64,000 bases of DNA, from the NCBI GenBank assembly GCA_002256985.1, contig NCGO01000006.1, positions 1 to 64,000 on the forward strand, given 5' to 3'. The notes under the pieces were generated by a model. That model was not told the DNA's origin and made no database searches. It saw nothing but the letters and a program-made list of their open reading frames with translations. The translations under genes were made by a program, and so were the position numbers. This document shows, piece after piece, positions 54,734 through 63,308 of this stretch (position 1 is its first letter; the number at the start of each line of letters is the position of its first letter). This DNA is from Novosphingobium sp. 28-62-57 (GTDB lineage: Bacteria > Pseudomonadota > Alphaproteobacteria > Sphingomonadales > Sphingomonadaceae).

Positions 54734-55381
54734 ATGAAGCTCTATGGCGCGCTGCTTTCACCCTTTGTGCGCAAGGTGGCGGTTATCGCTACGGAAAAGG
54801 GCATTTCGTGGGATCTGGCGCGCGGTGGGCCGGGCAGCACGGACCCGGAATTTCTGGCAGCCAGCCCTTTGGGCAAGATCCCGGCGATAGATGACGATGG
54901 CTTCACGCTCGCCGATTCGTCGGCCATCGCGTTTTATCTGGATGCCAAATATCCCGAACCCAAGCTTCTACCAGATGCGGCGCAACTGCGCGGCAAAGCG
55001 GTGTTCTGGGACGAATTTGCCGATACGGTGCTGGGCGCATCGGGCCTGAAGATCCTGTTCAACCGGCTGGTTGGCCCAAAGCTGCTCAAGACCGGCGGCG
55101 ACGAGGCGATTGCCCTGCAAGGAGAGGCGGAACTGCCGCGCTGGGTGGACTGGCTGGAAGGCGAAGTCCCCGCCGAAGGCTGGTTGCTGGGGGATACCTT
55201 CAGCCTTGCCGATATCGCGGTCGCCTCGACATTCCGCACGCTGGCCTATGTCGGCCATGGCGTTAATGCCGATCTGCGGCCGAACACGGCATCGTGGTAT
55301 GCGCGCGTTACAGAACGGCCAGCCTGGGCAGCGGTGGCGACGCGCGAAGAGCCGATTGCCGCGCGCATCATGGCAATGTGA
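54734..55381 (+). CDS. Glutathione S-transferase family protein
   Basis: A 215-residue GST. The N-terminal thioredoxin domain holds the LLSPFVRKVAVIATEKG start (Ser near position 9 as potential catalytic residue) and SPLGKIPAI; the C-terminal helical domain ends FSLADIAVASTFRTL. Substrate unknown. GGGAGAATTTCA is its ribosome site. It is distinct from the LigF-like GST at the window end. Confidence 0.87.
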   Translation: MKLYGALLSPFVRKVAVIATEKGISWDLARGGPGSTDPEFLAASPLGKIPAIDDDGFTLADSSAIAFYLDAKYPEPKLLPDAAQLRGKAVFWDEFADTVLGASGLKILFNRLVGPKLLKTGGDEAIALQGEAELPRWVDWLEGEVPAEGWLLGDTFSLADIAVASTFRTLAYVGHGVNADLRPNTASWYARVTERPAWAAVATREEPIAARIMAM

Positions 55382-55488
55382 AGCGATTGTTGCGCGATCG
55401 GCCCGGTCTGGTTCCATTCATGCCGATGGCGTTGGACCTGCACGACGCGCCTGCTACCTTATACACTCAATTCGTTGGGGGACCCGTT

Positions 55489-55848
55489 ATGAGCCTGTTT
55501 GATTCGATCCTTGGTCAAGTTACGCAGAACGTGGATATCAAGAACCTTGCCGCTAAGGTCGGGCTTGATCCTGCGATGGCCGAAAACGCCATCGCTGCGC
55601 TGGCCGCCGGGCACCAGTCGCCGAACGACACGATCACCACCGCTGCCGCCAAGTCGGGCCTTGATGCGTCAAAGCTGCAGGAAATTGTCGGCCACATCGG
55701 CGGTGAAGGCTCGCTCGCCAGCTTTGCCGCGATGCTGGGGCAGAACCCCGATGCGCTGAACAAGGTTGCGGGCTTCCTCGACAAGGATGGCGATGGCAAT
55801 CCGCTGAATGATCTGGCCGGTATGGCCAAGGGCATTTTCGGCAGCTAA
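55489..55848 (+). CDS. Small DUF937-like protein with calcium-type loop
   Basis: A 119-residue protein without signal peptide, starting MSLFDSILGQVTQNVDIKN. It is helical with repeated Asn/Gly-Leu elements and a Ca-binding-like loop DKDGDGNPLND near residue 100. It resembles the DUF937 group; role unknown. A longer upstream open frame overlaps the GST gene and is not chosen because GGGG lies before the ATG at 55489. Confidence 0.75.
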   Translation: MSLFDSILGQVTQNVDIKNLAAKVGLDPAMAENAIAALAAGHQSPNDTITTAAAKSGLDASKLQEIVGHIGGEGSLASFAAMLGQNPDALNKVAGFLDKDGDGNPLNDLAGMAKGIFGS

Positions 55849-55857
55849 CGCAACCGC

Positions 55858-56067
55858 ATGCTCGATACTGCGCTTTCTCTGCTGATGCTTGCTGCGATTG
55901 CCCTGTTTGCAGGTGCGGCGTTCCTGTTTCGGCGGGGGGAGCGCAAGCGGCCTGTTCTGATGCTGACGCTGGCAGGCGTTATGGTCATGAACCTGATCAT
56001 CTGGACCCTGCCCGACAAGAGCGGGGGCACGCTGGCCGATGCGGCCAAGCAGGGTGCGCCGCAGTAG
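55858..56067 (+). CDS. Small membrane protein of unknown function
   Basis: A 69-residue protein with two hydrophobic segments: LSLLMLAAIALFAGAAFLF and PVLMLTLAGVMVMNLIIW, separated by a basic loop RRGERKRP, and a short soluble tail. It begins 9 nt after the previous stop and is probably co-transcribed. No family is recognised. Confidence 0.65.
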   Translation: MLDTALSLLMLAAIALFAGAAFLFRRGERKRPVLMLTLAGVMVMNLIIWTLPDKSGGTLADAAKQGAPQ

Positions 56068-56098
56068 CGCTGCACCCTGCGGCTGTGCCTGATCGCGT

Positions 56099-56551
56099 TC
56101 AAAACATCGTGTTGGTGTTAGCTGCTTCAGCCGGGACGGGAGACAGCACGTCCCAGTGCTCCATGACCTTGCAGCCCTGCACGCGGAAGATGTCGACAAC
56201 CGCAAACCCGCGTTTGGCCGCGGCATCGCCACCTTCATTCCAGCCGTGGCTGTGAACGGCCACCATATCCCCATCGGCAATGATCCGGTGGATTTTGGTG
56301 CGCTGGCCGGGATTTTCCTGAACGAACTTTTCAAGGAAAGCGATCGCCGCATCGCGCCCTGTGGCGGCATAAGGGTTGTGCTGGATATAGCCCGGATCGA
56401 CCCAGCGCTCGAACGATGAGCGCACCTTTTTCTGCATGTAGAATTCATCCATGAACTGGCTGACCACCTCTTTCGGTGTCAGCTTGCAGTCCTGCGCCTG
56501 CACGGCTCCTGATGTCAGCGCAAAAGCGATTGCGGCAATGATCCAACGCAT
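56099..56551 (-). CDS. Exported SnoaL/NTF2-like protein
   Basis: A 150-residue protein with a signal peptide ending AVQAQD. The mature part is one NTF2-like fold (FMDEFYMQKKVRSSFERW, YIQHNPYAATG, DMVAVHSHGWNE, VVDIFRVQGCKVMEHWD). Such proteins catalyse small isomerisations or hydrations, or bind ligands; the active residues are not certain. It is divergent from the next gene. Confidence 0.8.
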   Translation of the reverse strand: MRWIIAAIAFALTSGAVQAQDCKLTPKEVVSQFMDEFYMQKKVRSSFERWVDPGYIQHNPYAATGRDAAIAFLEKFVQENPGQRTKIHRIIADGDMVAVHSHGWNEGGDAAAKRGFAVVDIFRVQGCKVMEHWDVLSPVPAEAANTNTMF

Positions 56552-56639
56552 GACCTCTCCTCTTTATTTATAACATTTGGTAGAGTATGCCGTGTCAAGA
56601 GAAGGCCGTCAAAGCCTCAATGAACCTTTGGGAGAATCG

Positions 56640-57497
56640 ATGACCCGCGCCGAGCTTTACGCCGTTCTGGACCGCTTTCTGGCCGCGCTGAACGCCCGCG
56701 ATCCACACTCGCTGGATTGGGCAGCAGATGCGAATCACAGCGAGAACAACGTCATGCTGGAGATCGGCGATGGCGTGTGGGGCACGATTGACCGGCTGGG
56801 CGATTACCAGTTGCGCTTTGCCGATGTGAAAACACGGCAGGTCGGATACTTCGGCACGGTGATCGAACCTATCGAGGAATCCGCTTTCACGCTGCGCCTT
56901 GGTCTGAACGAAGCGGGCCAGATCGCCGAGTGTGAAATGCTGATCGTCCGCCAGTCTGACAGCGGCATCAAGTTTGAAAACTGCCGCTATTGGGACAAGC
57001 CGATCCTGCACCGTGAGGCAGAAGCGCCGGTGAGCCGCGAAGAGATGGTGCGCCTGTCCAACGGCTATTTCGATACGCTCCAGCGCAACGACGGCACGAT
57101 CCACACGAAGTTCCACCCCGATTGCAACCGCGTGGAAAACGGCGTGCAGACCACGCGCAATCCCGATTTTGCCAAGATCGTGCCGGTATCGGCGCTGGGC
57201 TGCGAAGAGCAGTTCCGCATGGGCAACTACCGCTATGACGACGATCTGCGCGCACGCCGCTTTCCACTGGTGGATGAAGAGCGCGGGCTGGTGCTGGCCT
57301 TCGGCTTCATCGACCATTCGGGCCGGTTGCGCGAATTTCAGCTGACCGACGGGCGCACGGTGAAAAGTCCGGTGCTGCGTCCGCACAGCTTTTATATCTC
57401 TGAACTGTTCAAGATCGATCACGGGATGATTGAGCAGATCGAGGCGAACTTCATTACCGTGCCGTACCGGATGCCAAGCCCATGGGATTCGCTGTGA
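56640..57497 (+). CDS. DUF8021/SnoaL-like protein of unknown function
   Basis: A 285-residue soluble protein. The N-terminal half (MTRAELYAVLDRFLAALNAR) looks like an NTF2/SnoaL module and the C-terminal half (GYFDTLQRNDGTIHTKFHP, RVENGVQTTRNPDF) matches the DUF8021 pattern I know from fungal and actinobacterial proteins. No reaction is established. ATG with GGGAGA upstream is used. Its position before a quinohemoprotein dehydrogenase suggests a role in the same pathway. Confidence 0.7.
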   Translation: MTRAELYAVLDRFLAALNARDPHSLDWAADANHSENNVMLEIGDGVWGTIDRLGDYQLRFADVKTRQVGYFGTVIEPIEESAFTLRLGLNEAGQIAECEMLIVRQSDSGIKFENCRYWDKPILHREAEAPVSREEMVRLSNGYFDTLQRNDGTIHTKFHPDCNRVENGVQTTRNPDFAKIVPVSALGCEEQFRMGNYRYDDDLRARRFPLVDEERGLVLAFGFIDHSGRLREFQLTDGRTVKSPVLRPHSFYISELFKIDHGMIEQIEANFITVPYRMPSPWDSL

Positions 57498-57517
57498 TGG
57501 CGGGCGTGGTGCGGGCA

Positions 57518-57600
57518 TGCTTCGACAAGCTCAGCATGAGCGGGTTTGGATTTAGGGGTATCATTTCCAACCCGCTCACCCTGAGCTTGTCGAAGGGTGC
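57518..57600. repeat. Palindromic repeat family C, copy 2 (with an extra half at 57622-57648)
   Basis: TTCGACAAGCTCAGCATGAG and its reverse CCTGAGCTTGTCGAAGG flank about 30 nt. A further half copy (CTCAGGATGAGCGGGAG) runs into the following gene and holds the predicted start codon of the quinohemoprotein. Confidence 0.85.
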
Positions 57601-57637
57601 TGGCGCTGTGGTGCGAACACCTCTCCACAGGCTCAGG

Positions 57638-59821
57638 ATGAGCGGGAGAGGGCTGTTGGGGTTGGGTGCGCTGGTACTAGCCGCCTGCACCATCGCCGCC
57701 ACGCCGCCGCAAGTTGGCGCAGGCGTTGACTGGACCAGCCCCGGCGGCGACATAGGCAAAACGCACCATTCGCGCCTGACCGCAATCAACGCCGAAAACG
57801 TCGGCCAGCTTGGCCTTGCGTGGGAGGCGAACCTCGGCACCCTGCGCGGGCAGGAGGCAACGCCGGTGGTGATGGGCGGCGTGCTTTACACCTCGGGCAC
57901 CACGGGCCGCGCCTATGCCTTTGACGCCGCTACGGGCAAGGAACTGTGGCGGTTTGAACCCGAGGTGGACATGCAGGTTAACCGCACGGTCTGCTGCGAC
58001 ATGGTAAATCGAGGCCTCGCCGTGGCGCGGGGCAAGGTCTATGTCGCCGCGCTCGATGGCTGGATGTATGCGCTCGATGCAAAGACCGGCGCGGTGGTGT
58101 GGAAGACCGATTTCATCGAGGACCGCAAGCGCGGCGACAACTCCACCGGCGCGCCGGAAATTGCGGGCGATGTGGTGGTCGTGGGCATGAGCGGCGCGGA
58201 ATACGATGTGCGCGGCTATGTAACCGCGCTCGATCTGGAAACCGGAAAGCTGCGCTGGCGCTGGCACGTGGTGCCGCATGATCCCAAGCTGGGGCCGCAG
58301 GAAACGCCGGAACTCGAAGCCGCGCTCAAGACGTGGGACCCGAACAGCCGCTGGGATATCGGCGGCGGTGGCAGCCCGTGGGATGCGATTTCGTTCGATC
58401 CGGAAACCGGCTTTGTCCTCGTCGGCACCGGCAACGGCGGGCCTTATGCCATGTCCAAGCGGTCACCCTCAGGTGGTGATAATCTCTATCTCGCCAGCCT
58501 CGTCGCGCTCGATCCCAAGACCGGGCGGATGAAGTGGTACTATCAGGAAACGCCCGGCGACAACTGGGATTTCACCGCCACCCAGCCGATGATCTTCACG
58601 CGCATGAAAGTGGATGGCGAGGACCGCCCGGTGGTGCTCCATGCGCCCAAGAACGGGTTCCTCTACATCCTTGACCGGCGCGACGGGAAACTGCTGCGCG
58701 CCAACCCCATCGTGCGGACCAACTGGACGAAGGGCATTGATCCCAAGACCGGCCGCCCGATCCTCGATCCCGAAGTGGCGGATTATACCACCGGCCCCAA
58801 GATCGTGTTCCCGGCCACCACTGGTGCGCGGAACTGGCACCCGGCCAGCTATGACCCGGCCACTGGCCTCTATATCGGTGCGGTGCTCGACATGGGGAAC
58901 CTGATCTTCATGACCGAGGGGCAGAAGCCCTTTAAGGCGAAGGCATTGAACAATGATGCGGCGCTGATCTTTACCCCCGATGTCGAAGCCGCGCTCGCTG
59001 GCTTTCCGCCCGCGTTCGGTGAAGCGGTGCGCAAAACGCCTGCCTATGCCGAGGCGCTGAAGAATCCGGCGAGCGCGCAGCTCCGCGCCATCGATCCGCT
59101 GACGGGCAAGACCGTTTGGGCTGCCGATACCGCAGGTTGGCAGGACCGGGGCGGGGTGCTGACCACGGCCAGCGGGTTGACGATTTATGGCGGCGTAACC
59201 GGCAAGCTGTTTGTGCGTGACACGAAGACCGGCAGGCTGCTCAAGGAGATCGATACTGGCACTGCGATCATGGCCGCGCCGATGACCTATGAGGTGGGCG
59301 GCGTGCAGTACATCGCGGTCATGGCCGGGTGGGGCGGGGGCGGCTATCCGTTCGTCCCGCGCTATTCGGCGGCCTATAACCGCTATAACACCAACCGCTT
59401 GCTGGTGTTCAAGATTGGCGGCGGCGCAGTGCCAAAGCCGGATATTCGGCCTGCGCTGGAAGTGGCACCGCCACCGCCTGCGCAAGCGCCGGGCGTGACG
59501 GCGGCGACCATCGCGCGTGGGCAAGGGCTGTTCTTTGGCAATTGCGCGATCTGCCATGCCAACCAGCCACGTTCGATCACGCCGGACCTGCGCCGGATGC
59601 AGCCCGCCACGCATGAGGCGTTCCGCGAGATCGTGATGGAGGGGCTGCTGGTGCCAAACGGTATGCCGCGCTGGGATGACCTGCTGAAGCCGAACGAGGC
59701 CGATGCGATCCACGCCTATCTGATCGACCTGCAGGGCCAGACCCGCAAGGATGAGCTGGAAAAGCAAAAGGCTGGAAAGCCGCTCGACGGGCCGAGTCTG
59801 ACGATTCTTTCGAACTATTGA
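57638..59821 (+). CDS. Quinohemoprotein alcohol dehydrogenase (PQQ, cytochrome c domain)
   Basis: A 727-residue PQQ enzyme with eight-bladed W motifs. The PQQ-binding Cys pair is in RTVCCDMVNRG, and the metal-binding Asn and active Asp are in the expected blades. A C-terminal cytochrome c domain has CAICHANQ. A lipobox (LAACTIA) means it is anchored outside the inner membrane. The start at MSGRGLLGL is partly made of repeat C; the frame is open 156 nt further upstream. It oxidises an unknown alcohol or aldehyde, passing electrons to c-type cytochromes. Confidence 0.9.
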   Translation: MSGRGLLGLGALVLAACTIAATPPQVGAGVDWTSPGGDIGKTHHSRLTAINAENVGQLGLAWEANLGTLRGQEATPVVMGGVLYTSGTTGRAYAFDAATGKELWRFEPEVDMQVNRTVCCDMVNRGLAVARGKVYVAALDGWMYALDAKTGAVVWKTDFIEDRKRGDNSTGAPEIAGDVVVVGMSGAEYDVRGYVTALDLETGKLRWRWHVVPHDPKLGPQETPELEAALKTWDPNSRWDIGGGGSPWDAISFDPETGFVLVGTGNGGPYAMSKRSPSGGDNLYLASLVALDPKTGRMKWYYQETPGDNWDFTATQPMIFTRMKVDGEDRPVVLHAPKNGFLYILDRRDGKLLRANPIVRTNWTKGIDPKTGRPILDPEVADYTTGPKIVFPATTGARNWHPASYDPATGLYIGAVLDMGNLIFMTEGQKPFKAKALNNDAALIFTPDVEAALAGFPPAFGEAVRKTPAYAEALKNPASAQLRAIDPLTGKTVWAADTAGWQDRGGVLTTASGLTIYGGVTGKLFVRDTKTGRLLKEIDTGTAIMAAPMTYEVGGVQYIAVMAGWGGGGYPFVPRYSAAYNRYNTNRLLVFKIGGGAVPKPDIRPALEVAPPPPAQAPGVTAATIARGQGLFFGNCAICHANQPRSITPDLRRMQPATHEAFREIVMEGLLVPNGMPRWDDLLKPNEADAIHAYLIDLQGQTRKDELEKQKAGKPLDGPSLTILSNY

Positions 59822-59845
59822 CCAGCAATTGCCACGCCCCAACCC

Positions 59846-59916
59846 CCGTTCGTGTCGAGCGAAGTCGAGACACCAGTCGCTGCGTAACGTGTCTCGACTT
59901 CGCTCGACACGAACGG
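59846..59916. repeat. Palindromic repeat family A, copy 2
   Basis: Identical 28-bp arms to copy 1 (CCGTTCGTGTCGAGCGAAG) with a 15-nt loop, between the PQQ dehydrogenase and DUF3237 genes. The ribosome site of the next gene begins shortly after. Confidence 0.9.
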
Positions 59917-59948
59917 CGTGGAGTGAGGCAATTTACGAAGGAACGCTC

Positions 59949-60446
59949 ATGGACTTCTCCACACTCGACAATCCCCGCCTCGAATTCGCCTTTGCGTGCC
60001 GCCTGCGCTTTACCCGGGTGCAGATGGTGCCCGACCTGCCATCGGGCGGGATGCGCAGCGCGGTCTATGTGGACGAGGGCGAGTTCGAAGGCCCACGTCT
60101 GAAGGGTAAGGCCGTGCCCAATTCGGGCGGCGATTATGCCTTCTTCCGGCCCGATGATACCGCCGCATTCGATGCCCGCTATGTGCTGGAAGAAGATGAC
60201 GGCACGCTGATCTACATGCAGAACAAGGGCTTCCTGTGGGGGCGCGAACCCGGCACGATGGACCGTCTGCGCGCCTGGGCCTTTGCCGGTGGTGAGCCGG
60301 TGCCCCACGCCGAATACTACCTGCGCGCTCAGCCCACATTCGAAACCAGCACGGGCAAGCACGACTGGCTCACCCGCCACGTCTTCATCGGCGTTGGGGA
60401 GCGCAAGCCCGATGGCAACTACGTGAAGTATTATGCGCTGACGTAG
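59949..60446 (+). CDS. DUF3237 protein
   Basis: A 165-residue soluble protein of the DUF3237 family. It has a barrel-like core (LEFAFACRLRFTRVQM, GDYAFFRPDDTAAFDARY, WLTRHVFIGVGERKPDG). Members are often found with aromatic degradation genes, but a catalytic function is not established. ATG with AGGAA upstream. It sits between repeat A and repeat D. Confidence 0.82.
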   Translation: MDFSTLDNPRLEFAFACRLRFTRVQMVPDLPSGGMRSAVYVDEGEFEGPRLKGKAVPNSGGDYAFFRPDDTAAFDARYVLEEDDGTLIYMQNKGFLWGREPGTMDRLRAWAFAGGEPVPHAEYYLRAQPTFETSTGKHDWLTRHVFIGVGERKPDGNYVKYYALT

Positions 60447-60458
60447 GTCGCATTGAAG

Positions 60459-60561
60459 CCCCCTCCTCTTCAGAGGAGGGGGTTGGGGGTGGTGTGGTTC
60501 TAAAGCTGTTCAATGTTGCAAGCACCACCCCCCGGCCCCCTCCTCTGAAGAGGAGGGGGAG
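60459..60561. repeat. Palindromic repeat family D, copy 3
   Basis: CCCCCTCCTCTTCAGAGGAG at the left and a mirrored CACCACCCCCCGGCC...AGAGGAGGGGG at the right, about 25 nt apart. It is next to repeat C copy 3, in the long gap before the flavoprotein gene. Confidence 0.85.
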
Positions 60562-60587
60562 AAACCCAGGCAATGACCCCCCCTCCT

Positions 60588-60620
60588 CTGCCCTTCGACA
60601 GGCTCAGGATGAGCGGGAGG
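60588..60620. repeat. Half of repeat family C, nested in a C/T-rich edge
   Basis: CCCTTCGACAGGCTCAGGAT is flanked by CCCTCCTCTG on one side and GGGAGGGGGAG on the other, as if repeat C inserted into a repeat D-type sequence. Confidence 0.6.
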
Positions 60621-60661
60621 GGGAGAGTGCTTGACCTCCGCCAATCACCGCGCCATAACAA

Positions 60662-60673
60662 TAACAATTGTTA
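60662..60673. promoter_or_regulatory. Candidate operator upstream of the flavoprotein gene
   Basis: TAACAATTGTTA, a perfect 12-bp palindrome, 27 nt before the GTG start of the flavoprotein gene. A related half-site TGTTA-TAACA arrangement lies at 63254-63264 before the LigF-like GST gene. Confidence 0.4.
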
Positions 60674-60699
60674 GAAAAACATATGGGAGAATCCAGCCG

Positions 60700-62286
60700 G
60701 TGAAGCTTCACCTTCCCCCCCGCGTCAGCCCGAAACAGTTCCAGTCCGCGATGACCGCCTTTGCCGGGGTCGTCGGCAAGGACTGGGTCATGGACTCGGA
60801 CGCTGACCGCGATGCCTACGCCGATACCTATGCGCCCGGCAGCACCGAGGAGTGGCCTGCTTCGGCCGCCGTTGCGCCTGCCACCGTGGACGAAGTGCGC
60901 GCGATCGTGCGGCTGGCGAATGAACACAAGGTGCCGCTCTGGCCCGTCGCGCGCGGCAAGAACCTGGGGTACGGCACCGCTGCGCCGCGCATGGAAGGCA
61001 CCGTGGTGATGGACCTCGGGCGCATGAACAAGGTGCTCGAACTCGATTCCACGCTGGCCTATTGCGTGGTGGAGCCGGGTGTCGGGTTCTATGACCTGTA
61101 CGACAAGATCCAGCGCGAAAAGGCGCCGCTGTGGCTATCGGTCCCCGGCAATGCTTGGGGATCAGTGCTGGGCAATGCGCTCGAACACGGCATCGGCTAC
61201 ACCTCCTACGGCCTCCACGCGCGCAACTTGTGTGGAGTTGAGGCGGTCCTGCCCGATGGCGATCTGCTGCGCACCGGCATGGGGGCGATGAAAAACAACC
61301 CTGCGTTTCACCTTTTCCCGATGAGCTATGGCCCCACGTGGGATCTGGCGTTTTCGCAATCCAACATTGGCATCGTGACCAAGGCGGGCGTGTGGTTGCA
61401 GCCGGCGCCCGAAACCTCGCTGGAAATCGTGTGGGATATTCCCAAGGTTGAGGACATCGGCTGGGTGATCGACACGATCACGCCGCTCAAGATTTCGGGC
61501 CTGATCGACCAAAACGTGTTCATTCCATCGTGGCTGGGCAAGATGGTGCTGAAAGGCCAGCGCAAGGACTTCTGGGACAAGCCCTCGGCCATTCCGGACT
61601 GGCGCGTTGACGAACTGCTGAAGGAGCACAAACTGGGCTACTGGCAGGTCGCGCTGCGGCTCTATGGCGAGGAGCCGGTGGTCAAGGCGCGCGCCGAAGT
61701 GGTCAAGGCAGCGATGAAGCGCAATCTGGCTGCTGCCCCCCAGGAAAACTGGTGGCGGCAGGGTGATCCTATCGGGCAATATGACACCACGATGGGCGTG
61801 CCATCGGCCGTGCCGTTGCAGATGTCTGACTGGATCGGCGGGCGCGGGGCGCACATGGGCTTTTCGCCGGTGGTCCCGGCCACGGGCAAACATGTGCTCG
61901 ATCAGATGGCGCGCAGCCGCAAGATCATCGCCGATTTCGACGTCGATTTCTATGCCAGCTTCACCATCGGCGGGCGTTTTGCCAACAACGTCAACATGCT
62001 GATGTACGACCGCGACAATGCAGAAGAAGTCGCCAAGATGCGCAAGCTGTTCGATGCGCTGATCGTGGAGACGGCCAAAGCGGGCTATGCCGAATACCGC
62101 ACGCATCTGGGCTGGATGGACCCGGTGATGGAAACCTTCGATTTCAACAACCACGCGCTGCGCCGGTTCGACGAAAAGGTGAAGTCCGCATTGGACCCCA
62201 ACGGGATCATCGCGCCGGGCAAGCAGGGCGTCTGGCCTGCTGTCTATGCCGACAAGCGTGGCTCGGCTTACAAGGGAGGGCAGTGA
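60700..62286 (+). CDS. 4-Cresol dehydrogenase/vanillyl-alcohol oxidase-type flavoprotein
   Basis: A 528-residue FAD enzyme with PCMH domain (LWPVARGKNLGYG, WLSVPGNAWGSVLGNALEHG) and a C-terminal FAD-oxidase domain ending LDPNGIIAPGKQGVW. It would oxidise a 4-alkylphenol or vanillyl alcohol at the benzylic carbon. It is followed at 1 nt by a cytochrome c gene, as in 4-cresol dehydrogenase (PchF with PchC). GTG at 60700 is chosen with GGGAGA just upstream. Exact substrate unknown. Confidence 0.88.
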   Translation: MKLHLPPRVSPKQFQSAMTAFAGVVGKDWVMDSDADRDAYADTYAPGSTEEWPASAAVAPATVDEVRAIVRLANEHKVPLWPVARGKNLGYGTAAPRMEGTVVMDLGRMNKVLELDSTLAYCVVEPGVGFYDLYDKIQREKAPLWLSVPGNAWGSVLGNALEHGIGYTSYGLHARNLCGVEAVLPDGDLLRTGMGAMKNNPAFHLFPMSYGPTWDLAFSQSNIGIVTKAGVWLQPAPETSLEIVWDIPKVEDIGWVIDTITPLKISGLIDQNVFIPSWLGKMVLKGQRKDFWDKPSAIPDWRVDELLKEHKLGYWQVALRLYGEEPVVKARAEVVKAAMKRNLAAAPQENWWRQGDPIGQYDTTMGVPSAVPLQMSDWIGGRGAHMGFSPVVPATGKHVLDQMARSRKIIADFDVDFYASFTIGGRFANNVNMLMYDRDNAEEVAKMRKLFDALIVETAKAGYAEYRTHLGWMDPVMETFDFNNHALRRFDEKVKSALDPNGIIAPGKQGVWPAVYADKRGSAYKGGQ

Positions 62287-62287
62287 G

Positions 62288-62692
62288 ATGAAGCGTATCG
62301 TGATTGTTGCCGCCCTCGTGGCGATGGGTGCTGCGGCCTATGCCGCACCGCCTGCCGGTGGGCCTCCCCCGATGCCTCCGTATATGCTGCGGTCGCTTGC
62401 GCCCGAGGGTGACCGGCTGAAGCCCGGGCGCGACGGCAAGACCGTGTTCGAGGCGCAGTGCGGATACTGCCACCTCGTTGGCGGCATGGGCACCAATTTG
62501 CTCACCAAGCAGCAGATGATGGCGGGCAATCCGCCGGAGCAAGGGTTGCTCGCCAATCGTCAGGATCTGACGCGCGATTATGTGAAGGCCGTCGTCCGCA
62601 TGGGCAAGGGCGCGATGCCGCAGCAGACCAAGGTGGACCTGACCGACGCGGAACTTGATGCCGTGGCGGCCTATCTCGGGAAGGCTGGCTGA
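62288..62692 (+). CDS. Periplasmic c-type cytochrome, partner of the flavoprotein
   Basis: A 134-residue exported cytochrome (signal ending AAAYAAPP). One heme site CGYCH is present, with a likely axial Met in MGKGAMPQQTKVDLTD. It probably takes electrons from the flavoprotein as PchC does in 4-cresol dehydrogenase. It starts 1 nt after the flavoprotein stop and ends overlapping the next gene by TGATG. Confidence 0.9.
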   Translation: MKRIVIVAALVAMGAAAYAAPPAGGPPPMPPYMLRSLAPEGDRLKPGRDGKTVFEAQCGYCHLVGGMGTNLLTKQQMMAGNPPEQGLLANRQDLTRDYVKAVVRMGKGAMPQQTKVDLTDAELDAVAAYLGKAG

Positions 62693-63060
62693 TGCGCCTG
62701 TCCCGTCGTTCGATGCTTAAGGGCAGCGCGCTGGCAGGCTCTGCCGTGGCAGCGCCTGCTTTTGCCGCGATTTCGGCCAAAACACCGCTGGTAGTGTTCG
62801 ACAGCCGCATTCCGGAATCCGTGGCCTTTGCCGCCACGCAGAACGGTGCAGAGCAATTCGATCTGGCGCAAGGCGTTGAAAACGCATGGCGCGCGCTGAA
62901 TTTTCCGCGCGCGGTGACGGGCCTCACACGCTGGAGCGACTGGACCGCGCTACGTGGGGCTCTCGAGGAGCAGGGCTTGCGACTCGGGGAAGAAATGCGT
63001 GTTGCATCGCCGCTCTCAGGCCGCACGCATCTCTTCCGTTGGACAATGACGGCGCGCTAA
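62692..63060 (+). CDS. Small Tat-exported protein of unknown function
   Basis: A 122-residue protein with a twin-arginine leader (SRRSMLKGSALAGSAVAAPAF), cleaved near AFAAIS. The mature part (PLVVFDSRIPESVAFAATQN to FRWTMTAR) has a compact fold without cofactor motif. It is translationally coupled to the cytochrome. It may be a maturation or accessory protein; I recognise no family. Confidence 0.7.
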   Translation: MRLSRRSMLKGSALAGSAVAAPAFAAISAKTPLVVFDSRIPESVAFAATQNGAEQFDLAQGVENAWRALNFPRAVTGLTRWSDWTALRGALEEQGLRLGEEMRVASPLSGRTHLFRWTMTAR

Positions 63061-63086
63061 TCCCTCGTGCTGGAGGTCCGCAAATG

Positions 63087-63121
63087 AAAGGGGCGCGTTC
63101 TTTGCAGAGCGTGCCCCTTTT
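63087..63121 (+). terminator. Terminator after the flavoprotein operon
   Basis: AAAGGGGC pairs with GCCCCTTT around about 18 nt and is followed by T residues, 27 nt after the last stop. Confidence 0.75.
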
Positions 63122-63245
63122 GCCATCCAGCAACGTTGCACTGCGTGAAATGCTCCGAATCGACGGGATACGCTTATCGTTGCAGGCGGCATAGGCGGGG
63201 GACGAAAATTACAGGCATGCGGGCTTGACCCGCGCTCTCGCTGAT

Positions 63246-63264
63246 TTAGTATGTGTTACTAACA
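63246..63264. promoter_or_regulatory. Candidate operator before the LigF-like GST gene
   Basis: TTAGTA-TGTGT-TACTAA (63246-63262) overlaps TGTTA-C-TAACA (63254-63264). The TAACA/TGTTA half-sites also occur at 60662-60673. It could bind a MarR-, IclR- or TetR-type regulator. Confidence 0.4.
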
Positions 63265-63308
63265 ATATTCCGACACAAACGGAATCGGGAGAGAGGCAAG
63301 GCGAGGCG

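Noticed and set aside
58469-59842. 457-residue minus-strand frame antisense to the PQQ dehydrogenase
   Set aside because: Shadow of a gene with PQQ and heme motifs; Arg/His-rich translation with no domain.
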